The notes: generated from the sequence alone by a model not told the origin. 40,876 nucleotides of DNA from an uncultured Gammaproteobacteria bacterium (GCA_902519405.1 CABYJX010000012.1:1-40876); one strand, 5' to 3'. Counted from the stretch's first letter, positions 16,043 to 25,094 are shown. Program-made: numbers and translations.

Positions 16043-17205
16043 TGGGAGAGCTCGCTGCAGTCGTTGGAATAGGCCAAACAAAATATGCTAGTAGACGCGG
16101 GGATGTCTCTATTGCAGGTTTAGTTAGAGAAGCAGCAGGAAATGCCCTTGAAGATGCAGACCTTGGTTTTAAAGACATTGATGCAGTGGTAATAGGTAAG
16201 GCGCCTGATATGTTCGAGGGTGTTGTAATGCCGGAAATTTATCTGACCGATGCCCTTGGAGCTAATGGAAAACCCATGCTTCGAGTTCACACTGCTGGAT
16301 CGGTAGGGGGATCAACGGCACTAGTGGCGGCCTCGCATGTGCAAAGCGGTACCTTCAGGCGCGTCTTAACCGTCACCTTTGAAAAACAGTCAGAATCAAA
16401 TGCCATGTGGGCACTTTCTAGCCCACAACCGTTTTCAGTGCATTTGAATGCAGGTGCTGGCGGCTACTTCGCACCTATCATTAGAGAGTATATTCGGCGC
16501 TCCAATGCACCTTCCGACATTGGAATAATGGTTGCCGTAAAAGATCGCCTGCATGGCGCCCGTAACCCTTTATCACACTTAAATTTGCCAAATATTTCGC
16601 ATCAGGAAGTTGAAGATTCCATGATGTTATGGGACCCGATCAGATTTCTAGAAGCATGTCCTTCGTCAGATGGGGCGTGTGCGATGATCATCGCTAATGA
16701 GGAACTAGTGTCTGAAAGCCCCAAGCCGCCAGCATGGATTCTTGGGGGTGCGATGAGATCGGAGCCGACGATTTATGCGGGAAGAGATGAGGTTAATCCA
16801 AGGGCAGGTAGGGACTGTGCCAAGGAAGTGTACGCTCAGGCTGGAATTTCAAACCCGAGACGACAATTTGACTGCGCTGAGGTATATGTCCCCTTTAGCT
16901 GGTATGAACCCATGTGGTTGGAAAATCTAGGCTTTGCCGATCAAGGAGAGGGCTGGCGCCTAACTCTTGACGGAGCCACGTCGCTTGATGAAGGAGGGGA
17001 TATTCCTTGGAACTGTTCCGGTGGTGTTTTAAGTTCCAATCCAATTGGTGCTTCCGGTATGATTCGTTTTGCAGAGGCTGCGCGACAGGTCCGAGGAGAC
17101 GCAGATCAACATCAGGTGGAAAATGCGCAGCTCGCATTGGGACATGCATATGGTGGCGGAGCACAATTTTTTTCTATGTGGGTGGTGGGTGCGAGGAAGC
17201 CCTAA
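16042..17205 (+). CDS. Thiolase-fold protein, putative steroid-type side-chain aldolase (Ltp2-like)
   Basis: A 387-residue lipid-transfer/thiolase homologue. The nucleophile region reads LRVHTAGSVGGSTALVAA (residues 80-97) with no Cys, HP..GASG is SSNPIGASG (Asn333 for His), and the C-terminal loop is GHAYGGGAQFF (Tyr370 instead of Cys). Loss of all three thiolase residues with Tyr370 and Tyr282 (EVYVPFSWY) present fits the tyrosine-based retro-aldol mechanism proposed for Ltp2-DUF35, though residue equivalence needs an alignment. It would cut a beta-hydroxyacyl-CoA side chain into acyl-CoA plus ketone or aldehyde. It sits next to two DUF35 genes and another thiolase-like gene, which argues for a heteromeric complex. 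The CoA-ligase gene follows after 22 bp. Confidence 0.85.
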   Translation: MGELAAVVGIGQTKYASRRGDVSIAGLVREAAGNALEDADLGFKDIDAVVIGKAPDMFEGVVMPEIYLTDALGANGKPMLRVHTAGSVGGSTALVAASHVQSGTFRRVLTVTFEKQSESNAMWALSSPQPFSVHLNAGAGGYFAPIIREYIRRSNAPSDIGIMVAVKDRLHGARNPLSHLNLPNISHQEVEDSMMLWDPIRFLEACPSSDGACAMIIANEELVSESPKPPAWILGGAMRSEPTIYAGRDEVNPRAGRDCAKEVYAQAGISNPRRQFDCAEVYVPFSWYEPMWLENLGFADQGEGWRLTLDGATSLDEGGDIPWNCSGGVLSSNPIGASGMIRFAEAARQVRGDADQHQVENAQLALGHAYGGGAQFFSMWVVGARKP

Positions 17206-17227
17206 TTTGAACTTTTGGAAGTAGCAG

Positions 17228-18856
17228 ATGACAAAACATTTTAATCTTGCCGACCTCTTTGAAATGGTATCTGACGTAGTCCCACGAAGAGAGGCACTCG
17301 TTTGTGGTGAGCATAGAGCTACTTATGCACAACTAGAATCCAGAGCAAATCGGTTAGCAAATTATTTAATCAGCAGAGGGATAAAAAAGGGTCAGCATGT
17401 TGGTCTATATTTATATAACTGTAATGAATATATCGAGGCGATGCTGGCTTGCTTCAAGATTAGAGCGGTGCCCATTAATATCAATTATCGCTACGTTGAT
17501 TCTGAACTTGCATATATCTTTGATAACGCCGACCTAGTCGCTTGTGTCGCTCATCGCGAATTTCTTCCGCATATCAAGGCGATCCAAGCCGATTTTCCTG
17601 CGCTGAGAACATTGATTCACGTCGAAGATGAATCCTTGGCTGATACAGCGGATATAGAGTCCTCCGCCTATGAAAAAGCTCTAAGCGAATGCTCTGATAT
17701 TCGTAGTTTCCCTGAGCGAGCTGATGACGATCTCTTTATTTTGTATACGGGAGGTACAACCGGAATGCCAAAAGGAGTAATGTGGCCACAGAAAGCATTA
17801 TTCTTTGCGGCTATGGGCGGAGGAGGTTGGTTCCATCCAGATGGTGCGATAGATTTACCCGAGGAAATTTCTAGCCGCGTAACGGAGGCCGCTATCGTGG
17901 GTATGGCGTTAGCGCCGCTCATGCACGGTGCGTGTTGGTGGTATGCCTGTATACAATTGCTAGCAGGTAACACCCTAATATTAAACCCTTCACACTCTCT
18001 GTTAGGTGAGCAGGTATGGAGTATTGTTGAGAAAGAGAAAGTTAATGCTTTGACTATTGTCGGCGATGCAATGGCGTCTCCGCTTTTAGAAGCACTAATA
18101 AATAGCACCAATAGGTGGGACCTGAGTTCAATTTTTTCGATAGGGTCAGGTGGGGCGGTTTTTTCAGAAAGTAAGCAGGAGATGTTTAGAGAGTATTTCC
18201 CAAATGTTTTTATTACCAACTCCTTTGGTTCATCAGAAAGTGGGAATATGGGTTTTGACGGAGGTGGACGCAAAGGGAGTGGATTAGGGAACGTAGCTCA
18301 GAGTGAATTTATGTCAGTGATTAACTACGATGATTCTGGATTGGCGAAGCATGCCAGTCCAGGCGAAGAAGGCATATTTTCTCGAAGCGGCCATATTCCG
18401 ATAGGTTATTACAATGATAAAGAGAAGACTGCTAAAACAATCCTTGATATAGAGGGAAAAAACTGGCTACTGCTTGGTGATGAAGCTCGGCTAGAGGACG
18501 ATGGAACTATAACGGTTTTTGGTCGTGGCTCCAATTGCATTAATAGTGGAGGCGAGAAGATTTTTCCTGAAGAGGTGGAACAAGCACTCAAAATCAATCC
18601 AGATATCTATGATTGTCTTGTTGTTGGAATTCCTGATGATCGCTATGGGAATTTGGTGACGGCCGTAGTAGCGCCGAAGCCCGGGAGATCGCTGGACCTT
18701 AACTCATTACAACTGCATGTGAGAGCGCATATTGCGGGCTATAAGGTGCCACGTCAATTGCACTTAGTCGAAGATGTTCCCAGAACGCCTAGTGGAAAGC
18801 CGGACTACCCTAAGGCACTGCAGCTAGCGTTATCGAACGAGTTTGTAATCTCTTAA
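17228..18856 (+). CDS. Acyl-CoA synthetase (AMP-forming), FadD-like
   Basis: A 542-residue adenylate-forming CoA ligase. Motifs: YTGGTTGMPKGVMW starting near residue 173, NSFGSSESGNMG, GRGSNCINSGGEKIFPEEVEQA and PSGKPDY with catalytic Lys524. Its N-terminal part (FNLADLFEMVSDVVP, ALVCGEHRATYAQLE) resembles ligases of the actinobacterial FadD19/sterol side-chain type, from memory rather than a search. It should activate the pathway's carboxylic acid for the crotonases and thiolase-fold pair around it. GGAAG lies about 8 bases before the ATG. The crotonase gene follows after 14 bp. It is related to the 8097-9716 ligase but clearly diverged. Confidence 0.93.
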   Translation: MTKHFNLADLFEMVSDVVPRREALVCGEHRATYAQLESRANRLANYLISRGIKKGQHVGLYLYNCNEYIEAMLACFKIRAVPININYRYVDSELAYIFDNADLVACVAHREFLPHIKAIQADFPALRTLIHVEDESLADTADIESSAYEKALSECSDIRSFPERADDDLFILYTGGTTGMPKGVMWPQKALFFAAMGGGGWFHPDGAIDLPEEISSRVTEAAIVGMALAPLMHGACWWYACIQLLAGNTLILNPSHSLLGEQVWSIVEKEKVNALTIVGDAMASPLLEALINSTNRWDLSSIFSIGSGGAVFSESKQEMFREYFPNVFITNSFGSSESGNMGFDGGGRKGSGLGNVAQSEFMSVINYDDSGLAKHASPGEEGIFSRSGHIPIGYYNDKEKTAKTILDIEGKNWLLLGDEARLEDDGTITVFGRGSNCINSGGEKIFPEEVEQALKINPDIYDCLVVGIPDDRYGNLVTAVVAPKPGRSLDLNSLQLHVRAHIAGYKVPRQLHLVEDVPRTPSGKPDYPKALQLALSNEFVIS

Positions 18857-18870
18857 CGAGGTTTAGAATC

Positions 18871-19689
18871 TTGAAAGAACTATCAATAAGCACCAAAAAT
18901 TGTATTGTACAAAAAGATGATGCACTCCTCATAATTACCTTGAATCGACCCGAAGCAAAAAATGCATTCACGCCGGAGATGTTGCTTGGAATGTATAAGG
19001 CTTGGAGAATGTTAGATCAGGATGAAGAATTGCTCTGCGCAATTCTTACTGCTAACGGAGATACCTTTTGTGCGGGTATGGATTTGAAAGCAGGCGCCGA
19101 TGGTGATCAAAGATCCTCAGATGAGTTTCTATCTATAATGAAAGAGGTTCCAAATATTCACTGGCAAGCCCTGCTGAGGGATAATCGTCCTAATAAACCC
19201 TTGATATTGGCAGCGGAAGGATATGCTTTAGCAGGAGGCACCGAAATTCTGCAAGGCACAGATATTCGTATTGCTGCAGAGAATGCTGTTTTTGGTGTTA
19301 CAGAGGTGGCACGAGGACTTTATCCAATGTCTGGTTCAACGGTAAGATTACGTAGACAGATTCCATACTGTCTTGCTGCAGAAATGTTACTCTGCGGTGA
19401 TCACATATCTGCTCATCAAGCGCTACAATTCGGTCTAATTAATCGTGTGGTGCCCGATGGAACAACCCTAGTTGCAGCTAGAGAGTTTGCAGAAAAGATT
19501 TGTAGCTGTGGTCCGATGGCGGTTAACGCTGTGGTTCGGGCACTTCGAAGCCTGCAAGAAGACTTGAACGAGGAGGAGGCTATGGAGGTTTCAGATAAAC
19601 TCGCTGGACCAGTGTTCGCATCAGAAGATGCTAAAGAAGGTATGCGAGCTTTCAAGGAAAAACGGAATCCCATCTTTCGAGGGAAATAA
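18871..19689 (+). CDS. Enoyl-CoA hydratase
   Basis: A 272-residue crotonase with both catalytic acids of classical hydratases: Glu125 (GGTEILQGTDIR) and Glu145 (FGVTEVARGLYP). Oxyanion-hole segments are TFCAGMDLKAG and ALAGGTE. It should add water across a trans-2-enoyl-CoA to give a 3-hydroxyacyl-CoA, the substrate type a retro-aldolase or dehydrogenase would take. The start is a TTG with GAGG about 10 bases upstream. It lies 14 bp behind the CoA ligase gene and before another crotonase, so it is part of the same run. Confidence 0.88.
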   Translation: MKELSISTKNCIVQKDDALLIITLNRPEAKNAFTPEMLLGMYKAWRMLDQDEELLCAILTANGDTFCAGMDLKAGADGDQRSSDEFLSIMKEVPNIHWQALLRDNRPNKPLILAAEGYALAGGTEILQGTDIRIAAENAVFGVTEVARGLYPMSGSTVRLRRQIPYCLAAEMLLCGDHISAHQALQFGLINRVVPDGTTLVAAREFAEKICSCGPMAVNAVVRALRSLQEDLNEEEAMEVSDKLAGPVFASEDAKEGMRAFKEKRNPIFRGK

Positions 19690-19741
19690 ACTCCACGGGA
19701 ATGCATTAAAACTATTCAGATCAAATCAGTGTGTCTTACTT

Positions 19742-20506
19742 ATGACTAATTCATTAAAAATTGAGCGAGATGGTGCAATTTTACGTGTGGCCTTTAATCG
19801 ACCAGAGAAGAAGAATGCGATTGATAATGCGATGTGGATTGCTCTAAAGGAAATATTTTTAGAGTCTCGCGAGGATGACAAAGTTAGATGCGTGCTTCTA
19901 ACTGGAGTGGGTGAAAACTTTTCTGCAGGAGTAGATCTTGCTTCATTCGACCGGGCTTCTTCTGACGCTCAACACCCTTTTGAGTCTGCTGCTCGCGCGG
20001 TAGCTGACTTTAATAAACCACTAATTGCAGCTGTGAAGGGAGTGGCAGTTGGAGGTGGAGCAACGATTCTTTTTCATGCGGATATTGTGTACGTGAGTAA
20101 AAGTCTCAGAATGAGATTACCCTTTGCAAGTCTTGCACTCGCTCCAGAATGGGGCAGCAGCTATATGCTGCAAGCCAACATAGGCGCCCAGCGAGCGGCC
20201 GAATTGTTTTTTACAGCGCAGTGGATCGATTCAGACTTGGCAGTAAGTTATGGCTTAGCAGCAGGTGCCTTTGCTGATGATGAGTTGCTAGCAAAAGCTG
20301 ACGCTAAGGCATTAGAGATTTGTAGGTGGCCCGCTTCGGTACTTTGCGAGATAAAAGAGTGTCTAAGGGCACATCATAAACCGCATCTAGATCTAGCCTT
20401 TCAACTAGAGCGGGATGCTATGGCACGATTGGCCGGCTCTCCTGACAATATAGAAGCCATTTCGGCACTATTTGAAAAACGTGATCCAGATTTCAACAGA
20501 GGTTAA
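19742..20506 (+). CDS. Enoyl-CoA isomerase-like crotonase
   Basis: A 255-residue crotonase whose active site resembles delta3-delta2-enoyl-CoA isomerases: the first hydratase Glu is missing (GGGATILFHAD) while a Glu sits in the ALAPEWGSSYML segment (Glu136), like the PEaGSS motif of PECI/ECI-type isomerases. Oxyanion loops are NFSAGVDLASF and VAVGGGA. It should shift a double bond of an enoyl-CoA. The start at 19742 was chosen because the upstream frame overlaps the preceding gene and shows no family similarity. It is the last gene of the run and converges on the ribB-like gene only 4 bp away. Confidence 0.85.
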   Translation: MTNSLKIERDGAILRVAFNRPEKKNAIDNAMWIALKEIFLESREDDKVRCVLLTGVGENFSAGVDLASFDRASSDAQHPFESAARAVADFNKPLIAAVKGVAVGGGATILFHADIVYVSKSLRMRLPFASLALAPEWGSSYMLQANIGAQRAAELFFTAQWIDSDLAVSYGLAAGAFADDELLAKADAKALEICRWPASVLCEIKECLRAHHKPHLDLAFQLERDAMARLAGSPDNIEAISALFEKRDPDFNRG

Positions 20507-20510
20507 AGGT

Positions 20511-21614
20511 CTAACTTAATGAGTCGAACCCGGTTATCTCAAGATTAAAACCAGACAATGCATTGAAGCGTTTAGGTTCTGACAAGAGTCGCATTTTAGT
20601 TATTCCCAAACTTCGTAATATTTGTGCTCCTGTTCCTATAACCCGATAATTTTGCGCATCGGATGTTAACAGACCGGCCTCTGGGAAGTTTTCAACTGTA
20701 GCAAGTTCACTTTTTATATCGTAGGGTTGTCCAATCAAGACGACAGCACCACACCCATTTTTAGCGATATGCTCCATCGACTTTCTATAAGACCAGCCAG
20801 ACGACTCGTTGTCGATCAAGGTGCCGATGATATCTCGTAATGGATCTATGGTTTGGACTCTGACAAGTGGCTCAGCATTTTTGTCGATCTCACCTCGGAC
20901 CAGGACATAATGAAGACTTGTATCTATGAGATCATGGAATACGTGAAGTAAAAAGCCACCAAAATCAGTCTCTATGTTTTTGGTCATCAATAATTCAATA
21001 GATTGCTCATGCAAAGTACGATATTCTATAAGATCAGCAATAGTTCCCATCTTGAGCTGGTGCTGATTTGCAAAGATTTCTAGTTGCGGGCGTCTCGCCA
21101 TCGATCCATCTTCGTTCATGATCTCTACTATGAGTGCTGCTGGCTCAAAACCAGCCATTTTTGCCAGGTCCACTCCCGCTTCAGTATGACCAGCTCTCCT
21201 TAGTACACCCCCTGGCTTTGCTACTAATGGAAAGATATGTCCCGGTTGTTCTATATCGCTGGGTTTAGCGTTACTTTTTATAGCTTGAGCGACCGTATGA
21301 GCTCGTTGAATTGCACTTATACCTGGACCCACTTGCTCTGTGGCGTCAATCGAGACCGTAAAATTAGTTTCATGTTGCGATCGATTGTTGCTAGCCATCA
21401 TTGGCAACTTCAATTGTCTAGAGCGTTCCTCAGTAATAGGCATACAAATTAGGCCACATGCTTCATTAGAAAAAAAATTAATAACTTCGGGTGTTACCGC
21501 TTCTGCAGCTATTAACAAATCACCCTCGTTCTCACGGTCTTCATCATCCATTAAGATAATCATTCGATTGGACCGCAATTCATCTAGTAAATCTGGAATG
21601 CTGCTTAAGGCCAT
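20511..21614 (-). CDS. ribB: 3,4-dihydroxy-2-butanone-4-phosphate synthase with degenerate GTP cyclohydrolase II tail
   Basis: A 367-residue two-domain protein. Residues 1 to about 200 are a full RibB domain: acidic [11 protein letters not shown] (23-33) and [12 protein letters not shown] (140-151) carry the Mg2+ and substrate residues, so it makes the four-carbon riboflavin precursor from ribulose-5-phosphate. The C-terminal half has the GTP cyclohydrolase II fold outline but lacks the CxTGD..CDC zinc-site motifs and reads [16 protein letters not shown] instead, so that activity is probably lost, as in many proteobacterial RibBA-like proteins. It lies 22 bp behind the acetyl-CoA acetyltransferase gene and is probably its downstream partner. 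Riboflavin feeds flavoenzymes such as those around it. Confidence 0.9.
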   Translation of the reverse strand: MALSSIPDLLDELRSNRMIILMDDEDRENEGDLLIAAEAVTPEVINFFSNEACGLICMPITEERSRQLKLPMMASNNRSQHETNFTVSIDATEQVGPGISAIQRAHTVAQAIKSNAKPSDIEQPGHIFPLVAKPGGVLRRAGHTEAGVDLAKMAGFEPAALIVEIMNEDGSMARRPQLEIFANQHQLKMGTIADLIEYRTLHEQSIELLMTKNIETDFGGFLLHVFHDLIDTSLHYVLVRGEIDKNAEPLVRVQTIDPLRDIIGTLIDNESSGWSYRKSMEHIAKNGCGAVVLIGQPYDIKSELATVENFPEAGLLTSDAQNYRVIGTGAQILRSLGITKMRLLSEPKRFNALSGFNLEITGFDSLS

Positions 21615-21636
21615 GTCAAATTATCTCGTTTACTAA

Positions 21637-22827
21637 TTAAACAGAGCAAGATATTTCAACGGCGACGGCTGTAGCCTCACCCCCGCCAATACATAAGGCG
21701 GCTATGCCTCTGCTCTTGCCGAGTCGATGCAGAGCATTTACCAGCGTAACAATGATTCTGGATCCAGTTGAGCCGATTGGATGACCTTGCGCGCAGGCGC
21801 CCCCATATACATTCACTTTTGAATGATCAATATTTAATTCTTTCATCGCGAGAATCGTTACCATGGCAAAAGCTTCATTAATTTCAAAGAGATCTACGTC
21901 CTTAATATCCCATCCCACTTTCCTGCAAAGTTTTTTAACAGCACCTATGGGTGCCAGCGTAAAGTCGTTGGGTTTTAGGCTATGTCTAGCATGTCCGATC
22001 AAATAAGCGCCTGGGTTGATATTATTCTCCTCAGCATACTTTAGATCAGCTAGCACCATAGCACTGGCACCATCTGATATTGAGCTCGTATTAGCAGCGG
22101 TAACAGTCCCATCCTTAGCAAAGGCTGGCATTAAATTAGGAATTTTTTCCTTTACAGCTCGATGAGGCTGCTCGTCCCTCACAACTTCATGATTACCTTT
22201 TCGACCTTCAATCTTTACCGGAACAATCTCGTCTTTTTGTGCGCCACTCCTCTCAGCAGACAAGGCTCGCTCAAGTGAACTAATAGCAAAATCATCCATT
22301 TCATCTCGCGTCACTTCATATTTATCTGCTGTTTCCTGCGCAAAACTTCCCATCGCTCTTCCCGTATATGCATCCTCAAGACCATCTAAAAACATATGGT
22401 CCTTTAATACTTTATGTCCTGTTCGGAGGCCACCACGAGCACCGGCTACTAAGTGAGGAGCATTAGTCATACTCTCCATTCCTCCGGCAACCACTAATTT
22501 ATTAGTTCCGGAGATTATACTGTCATTCGCAAATATTGCAGATTGCATTCCACTACCACAAACTTTATTGATTGTAGCTGCGCCAGCTGCAACAGGGATT
22601 CCACTTCCTATGGCTGCTTGTCTGGCTGGACTTTGCTTTAATCCTGCTGACAGCACGCAACCCATGAAGACTTCATCAATATCTTCCGCTTTGATGGTGC
22701 TTTTTGATAACGCGCCTTTTATTGCAAAAGCGCCCAATTCAGTAGCACTCACTTCAGCGAGATCGCCTTGCAAACAGCCTGTAGGAGTTCGGGCACATCC
22801 TAATATAGCCACCTTTGGTTTTTGCAT
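21637..22827 (-). CDS. Acetyl-CoA acetyltransferase (thiolase)
   Basis: A 396-residue canonical degradative/biosynthetic thiolase. All catalytic motifs are intact: Cys90 in VCGSGMQSA, the His of ACAQGHPIGSTGSR, and the Cys of ALCIGGGEATA near the end. It reversibly converts two acetyl-CoA to acetoacetyl-CoA or cleaves 3-ketoacyl-CoA. AAGGA lies 9 bases before the ATG. This is a normal thiolase, in contrast to the two inactive-looking homologues at 14981-17205. It starts a two-gene minus-strand unit with ribB and is divergent from the fabY-like gene, with about 400 bp between. Confidence 0.93.
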   Translation of the reverse strand: MQKPKVAILGCARTPTGCLQGDLAEVSATELGAFAIKGALSKSTIKAEDIDEVFMGCVLSAGLKQSPARQAAIGSGIPVAAGAATINKVCGSGMQSAIFANDSIISGTNKLVVAGGMESMTNAPHLVAGARGGLRTGHKVLKDHMFLDGLEDAYTGRAMGSFAQETADKYEVTRDEMDDFAISSLERALSAERSGAQKDEIVPVKIEGRKGNHEVVRDEQPHRAVKEKIPNLMPAFAKDGTVTAANTSSISDGASAMVLADLKYAEENNINPGAYLIGHARHSLKPNDFTLAPIGAVKKLCRKVGWDIKDVDLFEINEAFAMVTILAMKELNIDHSKVNVYGGACAQGHPIGSTGSRIIVTLVNALHRLGKSRGIAALCIGGGEATAVAVEISCSV

Positions 22828-22988
22828 TTATGAAGTCCTTTCTCTGATTCTCTTAAGCTCGATTTTTATTCGCATCCCTCAATTATGTTTAAAGATACGA
22901 AGCAGTTCATTTAGCCACACAGTAAATATATCCTCAATAAGTTACTCAATATTTCAATACAAAATTGAGTATTCAAAAGGTATACAGT

Positions 22989-23041
22989 GCTCCCTAATCT
23001 AAAAAGGCATATGAGGTAAATGCCCTTCTGCACTAGGGAGC
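22989..23041. other. Nested hairpin in the 407-bp intergenic region upstream of fabY
   Basis: Between the thiolase (start 22827) and fabY-like (start 23235) genes, a perfect 8-bp inverted repeat GCTCCCTA (22989-22996) and TAGGGAGC (23034-23041) encloses a second stem, AAGGCAT (23004-23010) with ATGCCCTT (23020-23027), which pairs with one bulged C. It is a two-level stem-loop of about 53 bases. No T-run follows, so it is not a simple terminator. It may be a structured 5' leader or a protein operator; whether it is transcribed is not known. The rest of the region holds no gene that I can support. Confidence 0.4.
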
Positions 23042-23234
23042 CTATTTAGTCATCTTGATTCGGCATGAGACCGAATAGATTGAAACAGACCTTATTGGAT
23101 TATTTTTAGTGCGAAAAGGTGATCCATGCGCAGTAAAGTCGCCAAAGTACCACAATAAACTGCCAATTGGAGTGTAAAGAAAGTCTTAAGCAATCTAGAC
23201 TCTAAATTATGATACTAGCCTATTGAAGTTTGGT

Positions 23235-25094
23235 ATGAGTCAATCTAAGTTACCCGTGATTGTTGGTTTTGGAGGTATAAATACCGCGGGTCGTTCGTCG
23301 TGTCATCACGCATACTCTAGATTAGTTTTTGATGCTCTATCCGAAAAACATCAACGGCGTACTCTTGATTCTGTAGCACAGTTGATGAATATCGAAGATT
23401 CTTCAACACGAGAAAAATACATTCTGAATCATACTTTAGTGCGACGAATAGAAGTTCAGCACTTTGATCCAGACCGGGTCGAATGGAACAGAAGATTTCC
23501 CACTCAGAGTAATGGGCACCCAGTAAACTTCGATGTGAAAAGACAGAATTTACCAGATCAAATACCAAGAGATTGGTCTTTGACCCCTAGCTCTGTAACT
23601 CACGTCAATGTGCAAATAGTGGGGCAACAAGATTTTTTGCTCCCGACCGTTCGAGACTTCGAGGTGAAGGCGGCCGGCCAGTTACCAACGGGATTTGAGC
23701 CAGGAGATCTTTATCCCTCAAGAAACCATCCTCGGGGTCTTCAAATGACAATTTATGCAGCCTCAGATGCCCTAGGTTCGCTTGGGATTAGCTGGGACAG
23801 TATCCTTGATCGAGTACCCTCAGATCAAATTGCCGTATACGCCGGAAGCGCTATGGGGCAGTTAGATTCAGCTGGCACTGGTGGAATGATAAAATCTCGA
23901 TACGTCGGTCAAAGAGTAAGTTCAAAGTTTTGTGCCTTAGGTTTGGCAGAGATGCCATCGGATTTTATCAATGCCTATGTGCTTGGCAGTGTTGGATCAA
24001 CGGGTGCTAGTCTGGGGGCATGTGCATCCTTTCTTTACAATCTTCGTAACGGTATTCATGACATTCGTAGCGGGCGAGCAAGAGTTGTGCTAGTAGGTGC
24101 CGCTGAAGCGCCGATAACTCCTGAAGTGATGGAGGGATATGGAGCAATGGGAGCGCTGGCAACTGATAAGGGCTTGAGACAATTAGATGGAATCAGTGAA
24201 GATCAACAGCCTAATTATAGAAGAGCATGCCGGCCATTTTCGCAAAATTGCGGCTTCACTATATCCGAATCGTCTCAGATGCTCATTTTATTTGATGATG
24301 CGCTGGCAATGGAGCTTGGAGCAACAATGTATGGTGCGGCAGCAGACGTTTTTGTAAATGCAGATGGTTTTAAGAAATCTATCTCAGGTCCTGGTGTGGG
24401 AAACTATATAACTATGGCGAAGGCTTTGGCCTCCGTAAGAGCAACATGCGGAATAGATAAGCTTCGCGCCGGTGGATTTGTACAGGCGCATGGCACAGGC
24501 ACTCCTCAAAACCGGACGACAGAGTCTAAAATTCTCAGTAGAGTCGCCGGGCAATTTGGAATTTCTGAATGGCCAGTCGCTGCGTTAAAGAGTTATTTGG
24601 GACATTCTTTAAGTGCAGCTAGTGGTGATCAAATTAATGCTACTTTAGGTGTTTGGGATTACGGTATTCTACCTGGAATAAAGACGATCGATCATTTAGC
24701 CGATGATGTCATTTCTGACCATCTAGATTTTTCCATTGAGGACAAAGAGCTTGACTTAGACTCCCAGTATTATGCGATTATAAATTCCAAGGGCTTTGGA
24801 GGTAATAATGCGTCCGCAGCGCTCCTAAGCCCCTTGTCGACTAGAAAAATGCTTGAGCATCGTTATAAAAATAAAGATTGGAAAGTATGGGAAAAAAACA
24901 ATCAAGTCGTTCGTGACCGCGTCCAAGAGTGGGATGCCAGATCGATTGCTGGAAAGGAAAAAGTAACATATTGCTTTGATCATGATGTTATGACTGATAA
25001 AGATATAGAGCTGAGCTCTAACGAAATCAATTTATCGGGTAAAACCATTAAAATTGATATAGATCCACCTTATCCAGATTTAGTTCTTGACTAA
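23235..25094 (+). CDS. fabY: Long beta-ketoacyl synthase, FabY-like
   Basis: A 619-residue condensing enzyme, much longer than FabB/FabF (about 410) and close to Pseudomonas FabY (about 630). The N-terminus LPVIVGFGGINTAGRSS matches FabY. The active site is the full Cys-His-His triad: Cys263 (GASLGACASF), His419 (VQAHGTGTPQN) and His457 (KSYLGHSLSAASGDQ), with SKGFGGNNAS further on. In Pseudomonas aeruginosa FabY starts fatty-acid synthesis by condensing acetyl-CoA with malonyl-ACP. The start at 23235 was preferred over a TTG 12 bases earlier because it gives the FabY-like N-terminus. A SnoaL-like gene follows 87 bp later. Confidence 0.85.
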   Translation: MSQSKLPVIVGFGGINTAGRSSCHHAYSRLVFDALSEKHQRRTLDSVAQLMNIEDSSTREKYILNHTLVRRIEVQHFDPDRVEWNRRFPTQSNGHPVNFDVKRQNLPDQIPRDWSLTPSSVTHVNVQIVGQQDFLLPTVRDFEVKAAGQLPTGFEPGDLYPSRNHPRGLQMTIYAASDALGSLGISWDSILDRVPSDQIAVYAGSAMGQLDSAGTGGMIKSRYVGQRVSSKFCALGLAEMPSDFINAYVLGSVGSTGASLGACASFLYNLRNGIHDIRSGRARVVLVGAAEAPITPEVMEGYGAMGALATDKGLRQLDGISEDQQPNYRRACRPFSQNCGFTISESSQMLILFDDALAMELGATMYGAAADVFVNADGFKKSISGPGVGNYITMAKALASVRATCGIDKLRAGGFVQAHGTGTPQNRTTESKILSRVAGQFGISEWPVAALKSYLGHSLSAASGDQINATLGVWDYGILPGIKTIDHLADDVISDHLDFSIEDKELDLDSQYYAIINSKGFGGNNASAALLSPLSTRKMLEHRYKNKDWKVWEKNNQVVRDRVQEWDARSIAGKEKVTYCFDHDVMTDKDIELSSNEINLSGKTIKIDIDPPYPDLVLD

